In this document: piece by piece, positions 24,001-36,655 of the stretch | How the letters are laid out: every line of letters starts with the position of its first letter | Numbering within the stretch: the stretch's first letter is position 1 | Source of the DNA: Desmodesmus armatus | Lineage: Eukaryota > Chlorophyta > Chlorophyceae > Sphaeropleales > Scenedesmaceae | Length of the DNA: 64,000 bases | Reading direction: 5' to 3' | NCBI GenBank assembly: GCA_007449985.2 | Contig: VIIQ02000579.1 | Span: forward strand, 124,001 to 188,000 | Translations under genes and position numbers: made by a program | Notes under the pieces: generated by a model | The model's database searches: none | What the model saw: the letters and a program-made list of their open reading frames with translations, nothing else | Told to the model about the DNA's origin: nothing

Positions 24001-26682
24001 GTGCTGATATGAGTCTAGCAAGCACTGGTAAAACTCTTCTCCGGTTGTGACATTGCGGGAGAGTTCAAGGAACCTGCAGGTGCAGGTAAGGGGGGCTCAG
24101 GGTGGATAAGTCAGCTAGCGGATCTGACGACGGTTGAGGCTGCCATGCCAGCAAGCAAACATCGGACCTGTCTGCATGGCACAAACCTGCGATGTGACGG
24201 GTACAAACCAAGCTCACACAGCAATCCACAATGTTTGTCGTGGCATTGTGCTGTGTGCAGTCAGCACAGCATGCGTGCACCTTCTTTGCGGCCCAGAAGC
24301 ATCCAATGCATGAGTCACAACATGGTGCTTCAACAAGCAGGCCCGCTGGGCGTGCGGCGCACGGCGCCAGGGTTACTCACGTGAACTGCACCCTGACTGC
24401 GTTGAACCCCAGCAGCTTCATGCGATGCACAACAGCGGCGAAGTCGTTGGTCATGCGCCGTTTGCCCAGCCAGTCGATGTGGAGGACATCCGTCCTGCCA
24501 GTTTCGTTGACCGACTCTGCTTTAGGTATGTCATCATCCTGCCAGGCCCACAGGCCGTCAAAGTTGAGGGTCCCCGTGTTCCACCCGAAGAAGTTTGTGC
24601 CCCTGAGCTGTGCAGGCCGACCTGTGTCGCGCTCCACCAGTGTGCCGTTGCGCACGGTCAGGGCAGGCGGGACCTGCAGGAGTGTAGGCAAATGGGCAGG
24701 GTGAGAGGGCAGGTGCAGTGGCAGCCAACATGGTGTACACATGTCAGCTTGTCAACTTTGAAGGCAAATGTTCAGCACCTGCCGTGGTGCAGGATCGTGC
24801 CCATCGGAGCCTGATTCAAGCCTATTCAAGCACATGTGATTTGCTGATTTGAATCGCTGGGTCACGGCAGTCTGAGTTGGAGTCCTCACGTGTGCCAATG
24901 TGCTGACTGCTGTGCACCATGATGCACACTGGGGCATCACTGACAATGGCTCCGTGCTCATGATACTGTGCTGGCATGGCTTTAGTCCTGCAACTCTTTG
25001 CTCAGTTACAAGAGGTGCCACCCACCGATGAGTTGCCTGCCGGCGTGGACCAGGGCTGGGGACAGGTCATGGGTATCCTGCTCTTGTTCAAGTGCAGGCG
25101 GCAAGTGCAGGCCTGGTCTGGCAGGGGAAGAGGGGGGTACCTCAGCACCTCTGAAGGGTCGAAGTTGGTGCCGGTCGTGGCTGCAGGCCCTGTGGGCAGG
25201 GGAATTAAGTAACACGTGCTCAGCACAGTAGCTTCAGCAAACTGTCAGCTGCAACATTTGCATGCAGCCCACATGCGCATCTGCCTACAGAGCATCCTGC
25301 ACTGTCAGCTGATGCTGTGCATGAGCTCAGCACGTCGCATGCATGCATGCATGCATGCTGTGTTTATACATGACAGAGCACATGTTGACTTCACCGCAGA
25401 TGGTGAGAGTGGTTGCAGGGCTATGACTTGCAGCACCAGCATTGCAGGTGCTCTGAGCAAGTCGCATGCAGCTGTCATGATTGCTCAAGTAGAAGACCTG
25501 GCGGTGCCAGGAAGTAGACCACTCCTACCTTGTTGTGGCTGAGAGGACTTGGGTGCGTCTGCAGCAGGGTTGGTGGTGTGAGCAGCAGTCATGGCCCCTG
25601 TGACCTGGCTGGCTGCGGTGAAGTCCAGCACGCCCTGAAGACCCAAGAAGAAGATGATGTTGGGTGCAGTGTCCACTGAAAGGGCTCGGGCCTGCAGGAC
25701 AGCTGGCTCAGGCAGGGCAGGGCTGGCTTCAAAACTGAATGCCCAGGTCAGCTCGGTTGGCAAAGCACTGCCTGTGGCGTTGGCTCCTCTTTCCTGCAGC
25801 AAAAATCGGTGCTGTGCTGGCCCAGCAATCTGCAGTAGCTGGATGCTGCTGAAGTTGTAGTCCACGGGCAGCTTCAGGGTGGAGTGGATCGCCTCTGCAA
25901 TAGAAAGTGCTGCTGTCTGTGTGCTGAGTGGCTGCAGGATGTGTTGGGGTCCGGCCACTCGGTAGTAGTACCACACAGGTAGTTCAGGTGCAGGTTCTTG
26001 TGCTGTAAGCAAACGCAAGGCACACCGCACAGTATGAGCTTGGCACAGACAGACACAGTGCACCATGCAGGCCACATGGCATAGTATGTGTTCTTGGCAA
26101 GTGCTGCTTTCAGAGGGCCTGCGCTGCATGCGCTACTGCAAGCTTGCCTGCATTGCATGCTGCTACTGCTTTACCTGCCACACAACAGCTGGGTGCAGGG
26201 CTCTTTCAGACCTCACCTTGAGGCCGTCTTGTGAAGTGGATCGCACATGCCAGGATGATCACACACGAGCTGATGCAGCACATAGCACAGCAGGCACGCC
26301 ATGCTGTAAGCTGTGAGGACGTCAGGCTGTTGGATGGTGCCCACTTGCACTTGCCCTGGCGGAATCTGGCACGGCCAGCTACTGCAGCAGCCCACCAGCA
26401 GGGTGGACACAGCCAGCCCAAGGCAAACAGCACCCACAGCCAGCGTGCTGCTGTGGAAGGACTGGCAGCAGCAGCAGCCTGACTTCGTGCCTCTTCGTCT
26501 GAGCGGTGGAAGGTCTCTGGAGGTTCTTCGTCACCCTTGCTATTGTGAAGAGCTGATCCAGGAGCTTGTAGGCAGACCTGGACCTCCACCCCAGCATCTT
26601 CCTCTGGACTCTTGCTGAGCGACTCTTGCATCATGGTGCCGGGACTATCACTACGGTCTACTGGGATGTTTGGGATCTGCAT
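21054..26682 (-). CDS. Membrane-anchored GH5 glycoside hydrolase (endoglucanase/mannanase type)
   Basis: Cleaves beta-1,4-glycans by the retaining mechanism; the substrate is not decidable here. Exons: 26217-26682, 25529-26002, 25026-25189, 24381-24673, 23585-24073, 23227-23433, 22311-22404, 21862-22005, 21453-21660 and 21054-21202. All phases close, giving 895 residues. The start chosen is ATG 26682. Hydrophobic segments at about 81-103 and 130-150 suggest a membrane anchor. Residues about 157-370 match nothing I know. The GH5 barrel begins at RGTNFFGWNTG. The acid/base Glu is in LVNEP (about 696), the nucleophile Glu in IIGEFGAHD (about 790), with APHMYP between them. A loop encoded in exon 23585-24073 is packed with N-X-S/T sites, fitting a secretory-pathway domain. 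A tiny exon near 22210-22235 may be missing between the seventh and eighth exons. The gene diverges from the LRR gene. Confidence 0.85.
25337..25358. repeat. gcat tandem repeat in GH5 intron
   Basis: About five units of a self-complementary gcat tetranucleotide lie in the intron between 25190 and 25528. It is a simple repeat able to form a hairpin. Confidence 0.85.
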
Positions 26683-27028
26683 GGACTTGACGAGTGCTGA
26701 GCGGCGCTCGTGACGACTGCTATAACTCAGGTCAAACAAATTGTGAAGTTTGACCGATAACCGTCAATCGCAACCGTCAAGCTTAGCTATGCGGTTTGTG
26801 CAATCCGAAGTACGAAAACATCAGTGGTATCAAGGTACTGAGTATCATCAATGTAGGGCGTTCACCAGCATCAAGGAGAAGCGAAGAAGGACAGGTGAGC
26901 TTGGAATTGTGACTCTAGCTTGCTGTTACTTTCCACAACCAGTGTGCCTTCAGTTATCCTCGAAGGCAGGCAAAGTTTTTGCTACCAGAAACTATGTACA
27001 CCTGCTTGACTGTGTGCTGCTGTATAGG
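26683..27028. promoter_or_regulatory. Shared upstream region of divergent GH5 and LRR genes
   Basis: The two start codons are 346 bp apart and face away from each other. The LRR ATG sits one base after a TATAG/G acceptor-like site, and its tandem copy has the same arrangement (GCAG/G), so a non-coding first exon for the LRR gene probably lies here. Shared promoter function is inference. Confidence 0.4.
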
Positions 27029-28852
27029 ATGGCCAGCTGGAGTGAGCCCTTGCTGCTGGCGCTGCCAGAATCCTGCCTGCTGGAAATCATGCAGTGCTGT
27101 GCGGATGACCAGCACACCTTGCTAAGTGCCGCCAGGGCCCACAGCAGACTGCGTCAGTCCGCAGTGCAGGTGCTGCACATCATCCACGCAGTCATGACCC
27201 AAAAGCAGGACCGCGACAGCTTGCTGCTGTATATGGGGAAGCACGGCCACCATGTCCAAGACCTGATACTTCAGGGAGTAGAACGCACAGTGTTCTTCGA
27301 CCAGCTGCCTGCTAAGATCCAGCTTGACAGCTTGCAGCTCGTCGGTCTGTGCCTTGGCTTCAGAGCTGTGCTGGACGCTGTCAGGGGAACAGCCCTCAAG
27401 CAGCTGCGGCTCTGCGACTGCAAGCTACTGAATGCTGCATCGCTGGCAGCAGCACTGCCGGAGCTGCCTGCTGACCTGGAGCACCTCAGCATCAGGAGGG
27501 TCATGGACACTGGTCATCACTGGGTGGGGATCTCTATCAAAAAACTGGCCAGGCTGCAGCAGCTCACCCACCTCGAGCTTGCAGAGATTGAAGTGGCAGG
27601 GTGTTCAGAGGGCGGCCCTGTCCTGCAGCCCCTGCAGGCCTTGACCCGGCTGCTTGATCTCTGGTTGGGGCCGCTAGAGGCATGGGATGACATCGTCCCT
27701 GCCAGCATGCTGTCAGACACACAGCACCTGACGCGCCTCGAGCTCTCAGGGCGCGAGCAGGTAGAGCCAGATGTCCTGGCTGGCAAGACCCAGCTGCAGC
27801 ACTTGGCTTTGATTGCCTGTCACCTGAGTGGTGGGCCAGCAGAGGAGGCACAGCTGCTGTCCCACCTGCAGCACATGCAGCAGCTGACGTACCTGGACCT
27901 GGAGAGCAGCTTGCATGCTCAGCCTGCTGCCTCAGAGGGCGAGCAGCAGGAGGGCCCTCCTGTAGCAGCCTACTCAGCGCTCACAGCAAGCAGCAAGCTG
28001 CAGTTCCTTGACACCAGCAGCTGCAGCTTGACAGCAGATGCATGGAAGCACGTGTTCCCTGCAGGCAGGCAGCTGCCGCACCTGCAGGAGCTCCGCATCA
28101 CAAGCGTTGAGGTGCTGGCGCCCGACAGTGACCTTCCCCCAGCCCCTGAAGGCAGCAGCCTGGCCAGCTGCTGCCCTGGCCTGTGGCGCTTGGACATGCA
28201 GCATTTGGAGTGCAGCCAGGAGTTGCTGGCCGCACTGCAGGGGCTAAGCGGGCTGGAGACATTGAAGCTTGGGTGCTATGATCAAGCAGAGGGCGGTGGT
28301 TTGGAGTTGGTGTGCCAGCTGACAGGGTTGAGTGAGCTGAGCGTGCTGTGCAACACAGATCGGGGGCTGCTGTTCCAGCTGACACAGCTCAAGCAATTGA
28401 CAACACTGGAATATCGCGCCCTCATGAGTGCCAGTGGTGGTGCATCCCATGGAATCGGCTTCTACAATGAGGTGAGTTGTACAATTTCAAAGGTTTCCGC
28501 CTGACTGCCTGCTGGGCCTAGTTGCTGCTTTGAGCAGCCCTTTATATCAACAGCGTCCCGCCAGGGCAAGTACTTGTCAGGGCCTTGCCACATGCATGCT
28601 GAGGATCAAGCTGCCAATCCTGCTGCAGCTGTCACAGCCAGTGGCACATGATCTTCCTGGGGTGTTGCTCTGGTGCTGCTTGTCCTTTGATGTTGACTTT
28701 GAGCAACCAAGGCTTGCTGTGTCGAATGCTGCTGCCGCTTGCAGGATGATGATGAGGAACCCCTGTGGTGCGAAGTGCTGCGGTACCACCTCGACCACTG
28801 TGACCCTGAGGTGGCACAGCAGGCGGCTGCAGCACTTGAGGAGTCGCTGTAA
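27029..28852 (+). CDS. F-box-like leucine-rich-repeat protein, copy 1
   Basis: Exons 27029-28471 and 28745-28852, phase 0, 516 residues. The ATG was chosen because protein similarity to the second copy starts exactly there, although an open frame extends upstream to 26750. The N-terminus (LPESCLLEIMQCCADDQHTLLSAARAHSRL) has an F-box-like pattern. About ten irregular leucine-rich repeats follow, with signatures such as LKQLRLCDCKL, LEHLSIRRV, LTHLELAEIEV, LTRLELSG, LQHLALIACHL and LTYLDLESSL. An acidic C-terminal exon ends EVAQQAAAALEESL. LRR/F-box proteins usually select substrates for SCF ubiquitin ligases. Whether the N-terminus binds SKP1 cannot be seen. A close paralogue follows at 30827. 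Confidence 0.77.
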
Positions 28853-30826
28853 GTTGGCAGCAACAGCAAGGGGAGGGGGGGGGGATCATATGCATTCATG
28901 CTGGCGGCAGCCCACCAGGGTGTTGAAGGAGCCACCACTGCTACCTACCTGCTGCGAACTGGCGTGAGGGATGGGCAGAAGATGTATTGCAGCTAGTGGG
29001 TGGTGGCATTTTCACACACCACCACTGCTTTTGTATCTCGCCAACTGTTGACACATGTGCAGCAAAATCACCACACTAAAGTGACAACATGGACCTGTTG
29101 CCCTGTTGTGGCCCGCTGGGCAGGCAATCTATCCCAGCTTGAGCCTGTCCAGCACCAGCTTCGGTGAAGAGGCTGCCGAACTGCTGCCAGTGGCCCCAGC
29201 CAACTCAACTGCAGGCCAACACTCTGAGCTCGAGTCTCATGCGCATGACTCCTGCGCATGGCAGCAGCCCACTCAGCACAAGTGGCAAGGAGCATGCTGC
29301 GCAGCAGTACATGCAGGAGGAGTTGGCAGGCATCTCAGTGCTAGAGGTCGGTGGGTGACTGCAGTGGCAAGGTGTGGATGGGTGTCCCTGAGCCCACATG
29401 AGGCTGGCTTGGTTTTGTTGGTGCAGTGCCCTCGTATGGTATACTTTGGTTGATGGGGGTTCATGCGTGCAGTGCAGCACAGGTTGCAGCAATGGTTTGA
29501 TTGTTGTATCTGGTCGCTCACACCGTGCTGCAGCGTCACACATGTTTGCATGACAGGCTCAGTCAGGGTCATGCCCTGGTGCGCCTGGTGGGCACTCACC
29601 CTGGCACAGTCTTCCCCCACCAATGTTGACAGCAGGCTTGTGCGCCGAGCCTGCATGCCTGCACACTTGGCTCTGGCCCTTTGTTTTTCTGGGTTGGCTA
29701 GTGGTGGCACATCCAGCACATTTGACGATAGACGAGAGGTCATATAGCCGCAAGGGACAGCGTTCGTTCTGATTTTGCATCCTTCTGGGCTTGATATGTC
29801 CCGCATGGCCACTACGTGTGGCTCATTCAATGCTGATAAGCATGACCGCCTTGTGTGGACCGCAATCGTCCGATGCCGCACACCAGCATATCCATGCCCG
29901 TTATGGCCTGCTATGGTGTCAGCAGAATGCCGAATAGCATGGTTGCAGCGCAACTTGCGCTGAGCGTCCATCAAGTGCGTGGGGAGCCACAGAGCACACT
30001 GGGCACAGAGGTAGTTGTAGCTGCTGCACATTGGGCCTGTTGTAGAATTTTCCATTATCCAACCAGGCAATCGAAAGTCTTTGCATGGAGCAGCAAGCCT
30101 TGCGGACGTTTGCAAAGGAGCAGTCCGGCGTCACAACAGCACAGCACACCGCAGCGCACAGCACAACACGGTGCACCACAACAAACATGTCCATCCCAAC
30201 CCAGATGACCTTGTGAACTTGATTGTGTATGTCTGAAACGAACTGATACTTGAACCATCCTGTATGCACCGGGGCCAATCGCCATGGAGGAAGCAGCTCC
30301 AAAGCACGGCCAGCCATGTACAAGCCTTGTAGCCGGTGGCATATGCCCCTACCCTCTACATGCCATGGAAGACGCAAGTTCACAGGTTCATGAGATGTTG
30401 AGCGCGATGGTCAAGTCAGAAAGACACTTGTCAGCAGAACGGCAAGCTTATTCTCCAGGTCCTGAGGGTGTTGGGTCACACTCATCTCACTCACTCAACT
30501 GACATCGTAGATTGCTCCCATATTTTGATCTGAATTTTTTTGGTGTGTGTTGCTACTTGTTGCACCTGGTTACTCCAAGGCTGGGGCTCTTTGTGTTTGG
30601 TTGCTCACGTAGATCACCCCTTGTGGCAGAGAGGGATCCTACTTGCACCAGGACTTGACATGGATAGTGAGCCAGCTAAGTAAGTATGAAGATCCTCACA
30701 TTGTATCTCGTGTGTCACATCACGTTCGAAGGCCTGCACAGCCCTGCAAGCATGGCCCAGCACACCTTTGCTTCAGCACCTATGCTAGCTGGTGGTTATG
30801 TCATGTGTCCTCTGCTGAACTGCAGG
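28853..30826. other. Intergenic between tandem LRR genes, nothing recognised
   Basis: Minus-strand open frames here (the longest at 29273-30115) lack family features and give no phased exons. The region presumably holds the 3' UTR of copy 1 and the promoter and non-coding first exon of copy 2. A CAG acceptor lies directly before the copy-2 ATG. Confidence 0.5.
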
Positions 30827-32913
30827 ATGGACATGGAATCAGCACCATCCCTCCTGCTGGAGCTGCCAACCGGCTGCCTGCTGCAAGTGCTGCAGTACTG
30901 TGCCGACGACCGGCACAGCTTGCTCAGTGCTGCCAGGGCCCACAGCAGGCTCCACCAGGCTGCAGTGCAGGTGCTGCACAGCATCCAAGCAGTCATGACC
31001 CAACAGCAGCAGCGCGACAGCGTGCTGCTCTACCTGAGCAAGCACAGCCAACATATCGACGAAGTTACTGCATGGAGGAGCAGATCATGCACTAGAGCTC
31101 TTGCAGCTGGCCCCCAACCTGCAGCTGCACAGCCTGCAGCTTGCGCGCCTGTCCCTCAGCTTAAAAGCCCTGCAGGACGCCGCCAGCATCACATCCCTCA
31201 AGCAGCTGCGGCTCTGCGACTGCAAGCTGCCAAACATCGGCAAAAAGGCCCTGGCAGCAGCACTGCCGCAGCTGCCTGCTCAACTGGAGCACCTCAGCAT
31301 CAGCAAGGTGTTGATCTCTAAGTATGAGGGGGTGCAGCTTCGTATCGCCCCACTGGCCATGCTGCAGCAGCTCACCTACCTCGAGCTTGACGAGGTTTCG
31401 TTGACGGAGTCAGACGATGCCAGCCCTGAGCTGCAGCCCCTGCAGGCCTTGACCCGACTGGTCGACCTGCGGCTAGTAGTACTGGGGCAGCACAGGACCC
31501 CTGCCAGCATGCTGTCTGGCGCACAGGGCCTCACACGCCTTGACCTGCGCGGGTCACACCACCTCTCAGAGGTGGAGGCAGATGTCCTGGCCGGCAAGAG
31601 CCTGCTGCAGCACCTGGTTCTGGCCAGGTGCTGCATGGCTGGCTCTACAGGGCAGAAAAAGCTGCTGTCCCATCTGCAGCACATGCAGCAGCTGACATAC
31701 CTAGACCTGCAGGACAGCTTGAAGTTTGCCATTCCGGCACAGGACGAGGGGGGAGGTGGGGAGCAAGAGGACGAGGAAGAAAGGTCGGGAGCCCCTCCTG
31801 CAGCAGCCTACTCCGCCCTGACAGCAAGCAGCAAGCTGCAGCACCTCAACATCAGGAACTGCCGCATGCCAGTAGGTGCGTGGCAGCATGTCTTCCCTGC
31901 AGGGAGGCAGCTGCCGCACCTGCAGGAGCTCAACATTTCGTATGTCGATTATGCAATACGCGGGTTCGCTGCTCCTGCTGCTGAAGGCAGCCGCCTTGTC
32001 AGCTGCTGCCCTGGCCTGCGGGTTGTAGACATGCGCTGCTGTGAGTTCAGCACAGAGGTGCTAGCCGCACTGCAGGGGCTGAGCGGGCTGGTCGTTCTTA
32101 AGACCGTGCTTGATGGTGACTTTCAGGACATGGCACAAGATTTGGAGTTGGTGTGTCAGCTGACAGGGCTGAGGGAGCTGAGCCTGTGTTGCATGACTGG
32201 AGAGGGGTTCCAGCTGCAGCTGACACAGCTGAAGCAGCTGACTCGGTTGGAGTATGAAGGCAATTTTGATCAAAATCGCCGCTTCGATGGCGATGTCACC
32301 TTGATTGATCAGGTGGGTGTTGGGTCTGTCATGTGAAGTAACCCTCTACAGCTGCCTGTAGACGTGAGTGACGTGTGATCTCAGCACTGACTCAGTGTCA
32401 CGTCAGTGATGACTAAATGAGTGATATCAGTTTGGATAGCTGGCATGAGCCTCAAAGCTACCAGTGTTACACTGCTTGACTGATTGGGTGAGTTGTTGCC
32501 TGCCTGCCGTGTCAGGTGCTGCTACTTCCCATGATGGCAGCACTGAGCCACAGCAAGTAGCCTGCTTACCCACAGAGTGGGGCCCCCCAATTTGAAAAAT
32601 CGCAGTGCATGTCAAGTGTTGCACAGCTGCGGCCGAGAATGCTTTGGCTGCTGTGTGCACACATTCATCAGTGTGTTTGTGAACCCTGCCTTGATTTTGC
32701 TGGTGTTGACCGCAGGCGCCTGGTGACAAGCCTGTGTGGCACCAAGTGCTGGGGCGCCTCCTTGGCCACAGTGACGCTGAAGTGGCACAGCAGGCAGCTG
32801 CAGCACTGGCGAGGTCGCAGTGTGAGGCAAGGACAGCAGCGCAATGGGGCTTTGCTTTGTTGTTGCAAGTAGTGCACCTGGGGGCCCAGGGAGCAGCTCC
32901 CCAGGAAGCTTGA
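30827..32913 (+). CDS. F-box-like leucine-rich-repeat protein, copy 2, with apparent frameshift
   Basis: Tandem paralogue of the gene at 27029. Exons 30827-32312 and 32716-32913, with the same intron position and phase. The N-terminus (LPTGCLLQVLQYCADDRHSLLSAARAHSRL) and repeats (LKQLRLCDCKL, LEHLSISKV, LTYLDLQDSL) match copy 1 closely. At about 31067 the frame changes. Removing one A after GAAGTT restores a run (LHGGADHALELLQ) that aligns to copy 1 without a gap. The change is therefore either a real one-base insertion that inactivates the gene or a sequence error; the rest of the frame, 411 codons, is intact. The last exon is longer than in copy 1 (66 against 36 codons) because the stop is bypassed after AAAALARSQ. 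Confidence 0.72.
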
Positions 32914-34087
32914 GGTCCCTGCTGTTACTATGCTGTGTGGGGGACGTGGCAGAAGCATGGCCCTTGAACAGCTGGAAGCAGGCGACGGCATTTCAGGCCC
33001 TTCTGATTGAAACACTTTGAGTTGCTGTTGTTGAGGCACGCCGGCTGTGTTTGGGCTGCTGCAAAGTTTGGCTGGCAATGCATTGCTGATGCATTGCTGA
33101 TGTCTGGTCTCAGACAGTGGTCTGTGATGTGACCTTGAGGGTGGCAGGGTGACTCTTTGTCCACTTGTCAAGCTTTCATATGAATTTGTCCTGTCTTTTG
33201 CTGTATGGCGCGCTGGCATCAGGAGGCACACCCTGTGCTGAGCAAGCTGTTGGGATGGCAGTGAGGTTTCCATGCCGCTTCTGAGTAATGTGACAATGCA
33301 CAGTTGCAGGGCACTGGTGGGCTGCGGCACTGTCAAGTCTTTGTGTGTTTGTGACTCATGCACCCCAACCTGAGGAATGCACACGCTGTTGAAGCGATTG
33401 CTAAGTCTTCATCAAGTCTGAGGCTCCTTGGCCAGCAACATGTTTGTACAGGGGAAGCAGCCCCGTCAACGTTTGCAAACCTTCACATGGCAGGTACACA
33501 TTCACGTGCACATACATCGGTAGTGCCAAGGGAATACGCGATGTGCAGGCCTGGTTTGCTGAAAAGGTGACTGCACAAATGTGGCACATGCATCACATGC
33601 CCTGTGACAGAGTCTGTAGTGCCACAAAGTATGCCGACACTGAAAGCTGATGCTGGTATACACCCAGCTGCTGCACAACAGCAGCTAGCCAACAAAGAAC
33701 CACAGACGTCAACTGGGGCCGCCACCAGAGGCTCTGCTGCCGCAACCCAAACATCGTGACACATTGGTGAGCATGCAGCTGGACTGTTTACGCGCAAGCG
33801 TGGTAGCTGCAGGGTGGATACACCTGCTGCTGTTCCCCCAAAGCTGCCAGCCACCCAGTGCTGGTGATGCGCACAGCCTCTGAGCCCCAGCAGCCGCACC
33901 AAATGCCATGAACACATAGATGTGCAGCTGCATGCGCTGTCGCTCGCCCAATGCGCGCTGCTGCTGCTGTGCCACTGCGGTCATCTGAGCCCCGACAGTT
34001 GCAGCCAATCTGAACACAAACCGCATTGCAGCTGCCTGCCGCCTGCTGGCCCTCACCCCGTGCGCTCGAGCTGTGCCTCAACAGCTG
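32914..34087. other. Convergent intergenic region, nothing recognised
   Basis: Between the 3' ends of LRR copy 2 and AP4S. It should hold both 3' UTRs. A 12-bp direct repeat (gcattgctgat) lies at about 33077-33102. The minus-strand open frames at 33483-34081 are low in family signal and not accepted. Confidence 0.5.
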
Positions 34088-35773
34088 CTACGAAGACACG
34101 TTCTCCAGCAGCTGCACAGGCTCCAGTATGTTCTGCTTGTTGGTGTCCACAATACAGCCGTTCATCAACATCTCATCCATTATGTAATGCACCTGCACAC
34201 AGGACAGGTAGCAAAGGACATGCAGCAGGAGGGCCACTGGTAAGGAAGTGCACTGTGGGTTGCAGCTGCTGCATGCTGGGCCTATGAAGAACTGTTGAGA
34301 AGGTTCTCAGGGAGCACTGTGGGTTGCAGCTGCTGCATGCTGGCGCTACCGTATGGGGAACAATTGGGGAACGCTGGTATCTGCTGTACCGCACCCTGTG
34401 CCACCAGCGTTTGGGGAGCTGGGACCCGCACGGACAGCTCTAGCCCTCACCCACCCTGCACGTGTTCATGCTACTGTCAAGCCACTGTTCGTGTGAGCGT
34501 CTGCATGGGGAAAGGCAGCCGCACCCACGCTGCACGGCTGCCAATAGCGTCTGCCGCCCGCTACTCACCACGTCTGGGTCGTTCATGATGTCCAGCTCAC
34601 ACACTTGGCCAAAGTGCTTGTCCAGCACCTCCACAAAGCAGTGTATCAACTCCAGCACGGCCAGCTCATTCTGCACAGAGAGATACAACAAAGAGGTACA
34701 AGAAAAGATCAGCACAGGGGATGACGACAAGACGGCCCAGGCTATGCAGTGTCTCTATTATGGGTCACTGGACGGGCCTGGTGGTGTGCTGTATGGCACC
34801 TGGGCAAAACTGTTGCCGCATGCACAAGGGACCTGCTGAAACAACAAGCATCGGTGATGGTTTTGATGATCTCGGATGATGATGCCAACAGAGAGGTATG
34901 TGTCGATCTCACACTGTGTGATGAGAGGCTAGACCAACAGGGTGGTGTGGGGCGATTGCATGTGCGTGACTGAAAAGCAACTGCTTCTCAGTCGTGCACA
35001 TGCAGCTGCCGGACACCGTCCTGTTGGCCACTGATAACACAGTACGTGACACCGCACAGGTAAGTGCCAGCTCACTACACCTGAGCACATGGGCAGCCAG
35101 CAGCTGTTTTCAGGCCTATGATGCCTACCCCAGTATCAATTGCCAGCACACGTACATGACACAACATGGTTGACACATGACTTGCTAACAGCCAGCGTTG
35201 GCTCTCAAATGACACATCATGTTACATAGCTGCTAACAGCCGGGGTTGACTGTCTGAGTCAGACAGTCTGACATGGATTTCCCTGCACTGCTGTGTGCTG
35301 AGTGCCATGTGCTCACCTCGTCGTCATCCACGCCGACCATGAAGAACAGGGAGGCATAGCGTCTGTAGATGACTTTGTAGGCACGATGCTCAAATATGGA
35401 GCACTGCATGCATGTGGGCAACAAGATGCCGGTGGCAACCTCAGAACCAACACCAGGACTGCATGGGGCTGATTGTGCCTTGCATTGGCCAGGCTGCTGT
35501 GTGCTGGATGCAACACTTCATCAGTGTACGCCCACAAAAAATGGTTCTGCTGCTGTCGCTGGTGTGCTGGAGACCAGGTTAGTGGGTGCGGGCAACAATC
35601 CGCCTACTGTGGTTGTCCCTGATGCCCACCTGTATATCTGTGCGTGCTAGGCACTTGCGCACTATCTCTCCCTCCAGTGCCCGCTTCTCATCTGTGCTGA
35701 GAAGCTCTGTAAAGTATTTTGCTAACCGCGTCTGCCCTTGCTTGTTGACCAGCAGCAGAAACTTTATTGTCAT
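34088..35773 (-). CDS. AP4S1: AP-4 adaptor complex subunit sigma
   Basis: Small subunit of the AP-4 coat complex, which sorts cargo at the trans-Golgi network. Exons 35630-35773, 35317-35403, 34569-34670 and 34088-34192, all phase 0, total 145 residues, the normal size of the family (about 144). The start codon is at 35773. Family features: [77 protein letters not shown] and [19 protein letters not shown]. The last motif and VNKQGQTRL separate AP-4 sigma from AP-1, AP-2 and AP-3 sigma chains, which read differently at the IVxTNK position. The protein ends directly after LLENVSS. Confidence 0.94.
34250..34343. repeat. Perfect 30-bp direct repeat, period 64, in AP4S intron
   Basis: The same 30-bp sequence (starting gcactgtgggttgcag) is at 34250-34279 and 34314-34343, in the intron just upstream (minus strand) of the last AP4S exon. 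The identity suggests a recent duplication. Confidence 0.9.
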
Positions 35774-36655
35774 GGGGACAGGAGAGCGCACCACACGAGC
35801 CTGGACAGGTGGGCTGCAGCTGGAAACGAGACTGATGTTCTGAGCAGTAGGAGACTGTAACAGGGCTCACAAGGCTTGGCTGCAGTCCTGTGGCAGCTGC
35901 CACCCTGTCAAACTGGACTTGATCAGCACAGTGCACAGCAGACCTAGCACAACACCCAACACAGCTGCAGGCCGCAGTAAAGTCGCTGGAAACGTATCAG
36001 CTCAACCTATATAATCTAGTTTGGGCGTGGCACAGGACAGGCTTGGCAGCTGCGGTGGGGGGGAGGTACCACCTTGGGGTTGAGGTGGAGCGGTTTGGGA
36101 GCGAGAGGTTCAGTCAGAGAGGAAAGTAAGTGCACGGCGCAAGCTGTCGTCCTGGATATTATCAAAGCACAAGGACACTTCTGCAGAGCCTCTGTACACC
36201 AACTGCAGACTATCTCTACAAACTGCATCCATCACAGTGCGGTTCTTAGCTTGTGCGTGTCTCGTGTTTCAAGAGCACGCAAACGGTGAAATAAGGTTTG
36301 CATGAACGCTTTTTTTTGGCCCCCCCTCCCCCCTCCCTCCTCCCTCCTCCTCCCTCCCTCCCCCTTGTCCTCCCCCTTGTGCAGTTGAGGACTTCCCCCA
36401 TCCCCCCTCCCTCCCCCTTGTCCTCCCCCCCTCCCTCCCTCCCCCTTGTCCTCCTCCCTCCCTCCCCCTTGTCCTCCCCCCTCCCTCCCCCTTCCTCCCC
36501 CCCCCTCCCTCCCTCCCCCTCCCTCCCTCCCTCCCTCCCTCCCTCCCTGCCTCCCTCCCCCCCCCCCCCTCCCCCCCCCTCCCCCCCCCTCCCCCCTCCC
36601 CCCCTCCCCCCCCCCCTCCCCCTCCCCCTCCCAGTCAGCGGCAGTGGAGTGGGAT
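35774..36655. other. Upstream region between AP4S and the dsRBD gene
   Basis: Divergent starts. The distal part is dominated by the pyrimidine tract described separately. I see no other gene. Pro-, Ser- and Gly-rich open frames across the tract are products of its composition. Confidence 0.5.
36320..36632. repeat. C/T-only tract of about 310 bp
   Basis: On the plus strand the tract is almost purely C and T, mostly ccctcc units with long C runs, broken once by a short mixed piece at about 36376-36398. Such strand-asymmetric purine/pyrimidine tracts can form triplex structures and are hard to assemble, so the exact length is doubtful. Confidence 0.92.

Noticed and set aside
26750..27028. N-terminal extension of LRR copy 1 from ATG 26750
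   Set aside because: The upstream part is not conserved in the tandem copy, and an acceptor-like AG immediately precedes the shared ATG.
29273..30115. 280-codon minus-strand ORF between the LRR genes
   Set aside because: His/Thr/Ala-rich mixture with no domain, no splice support and no match to neighbours; probably chance.
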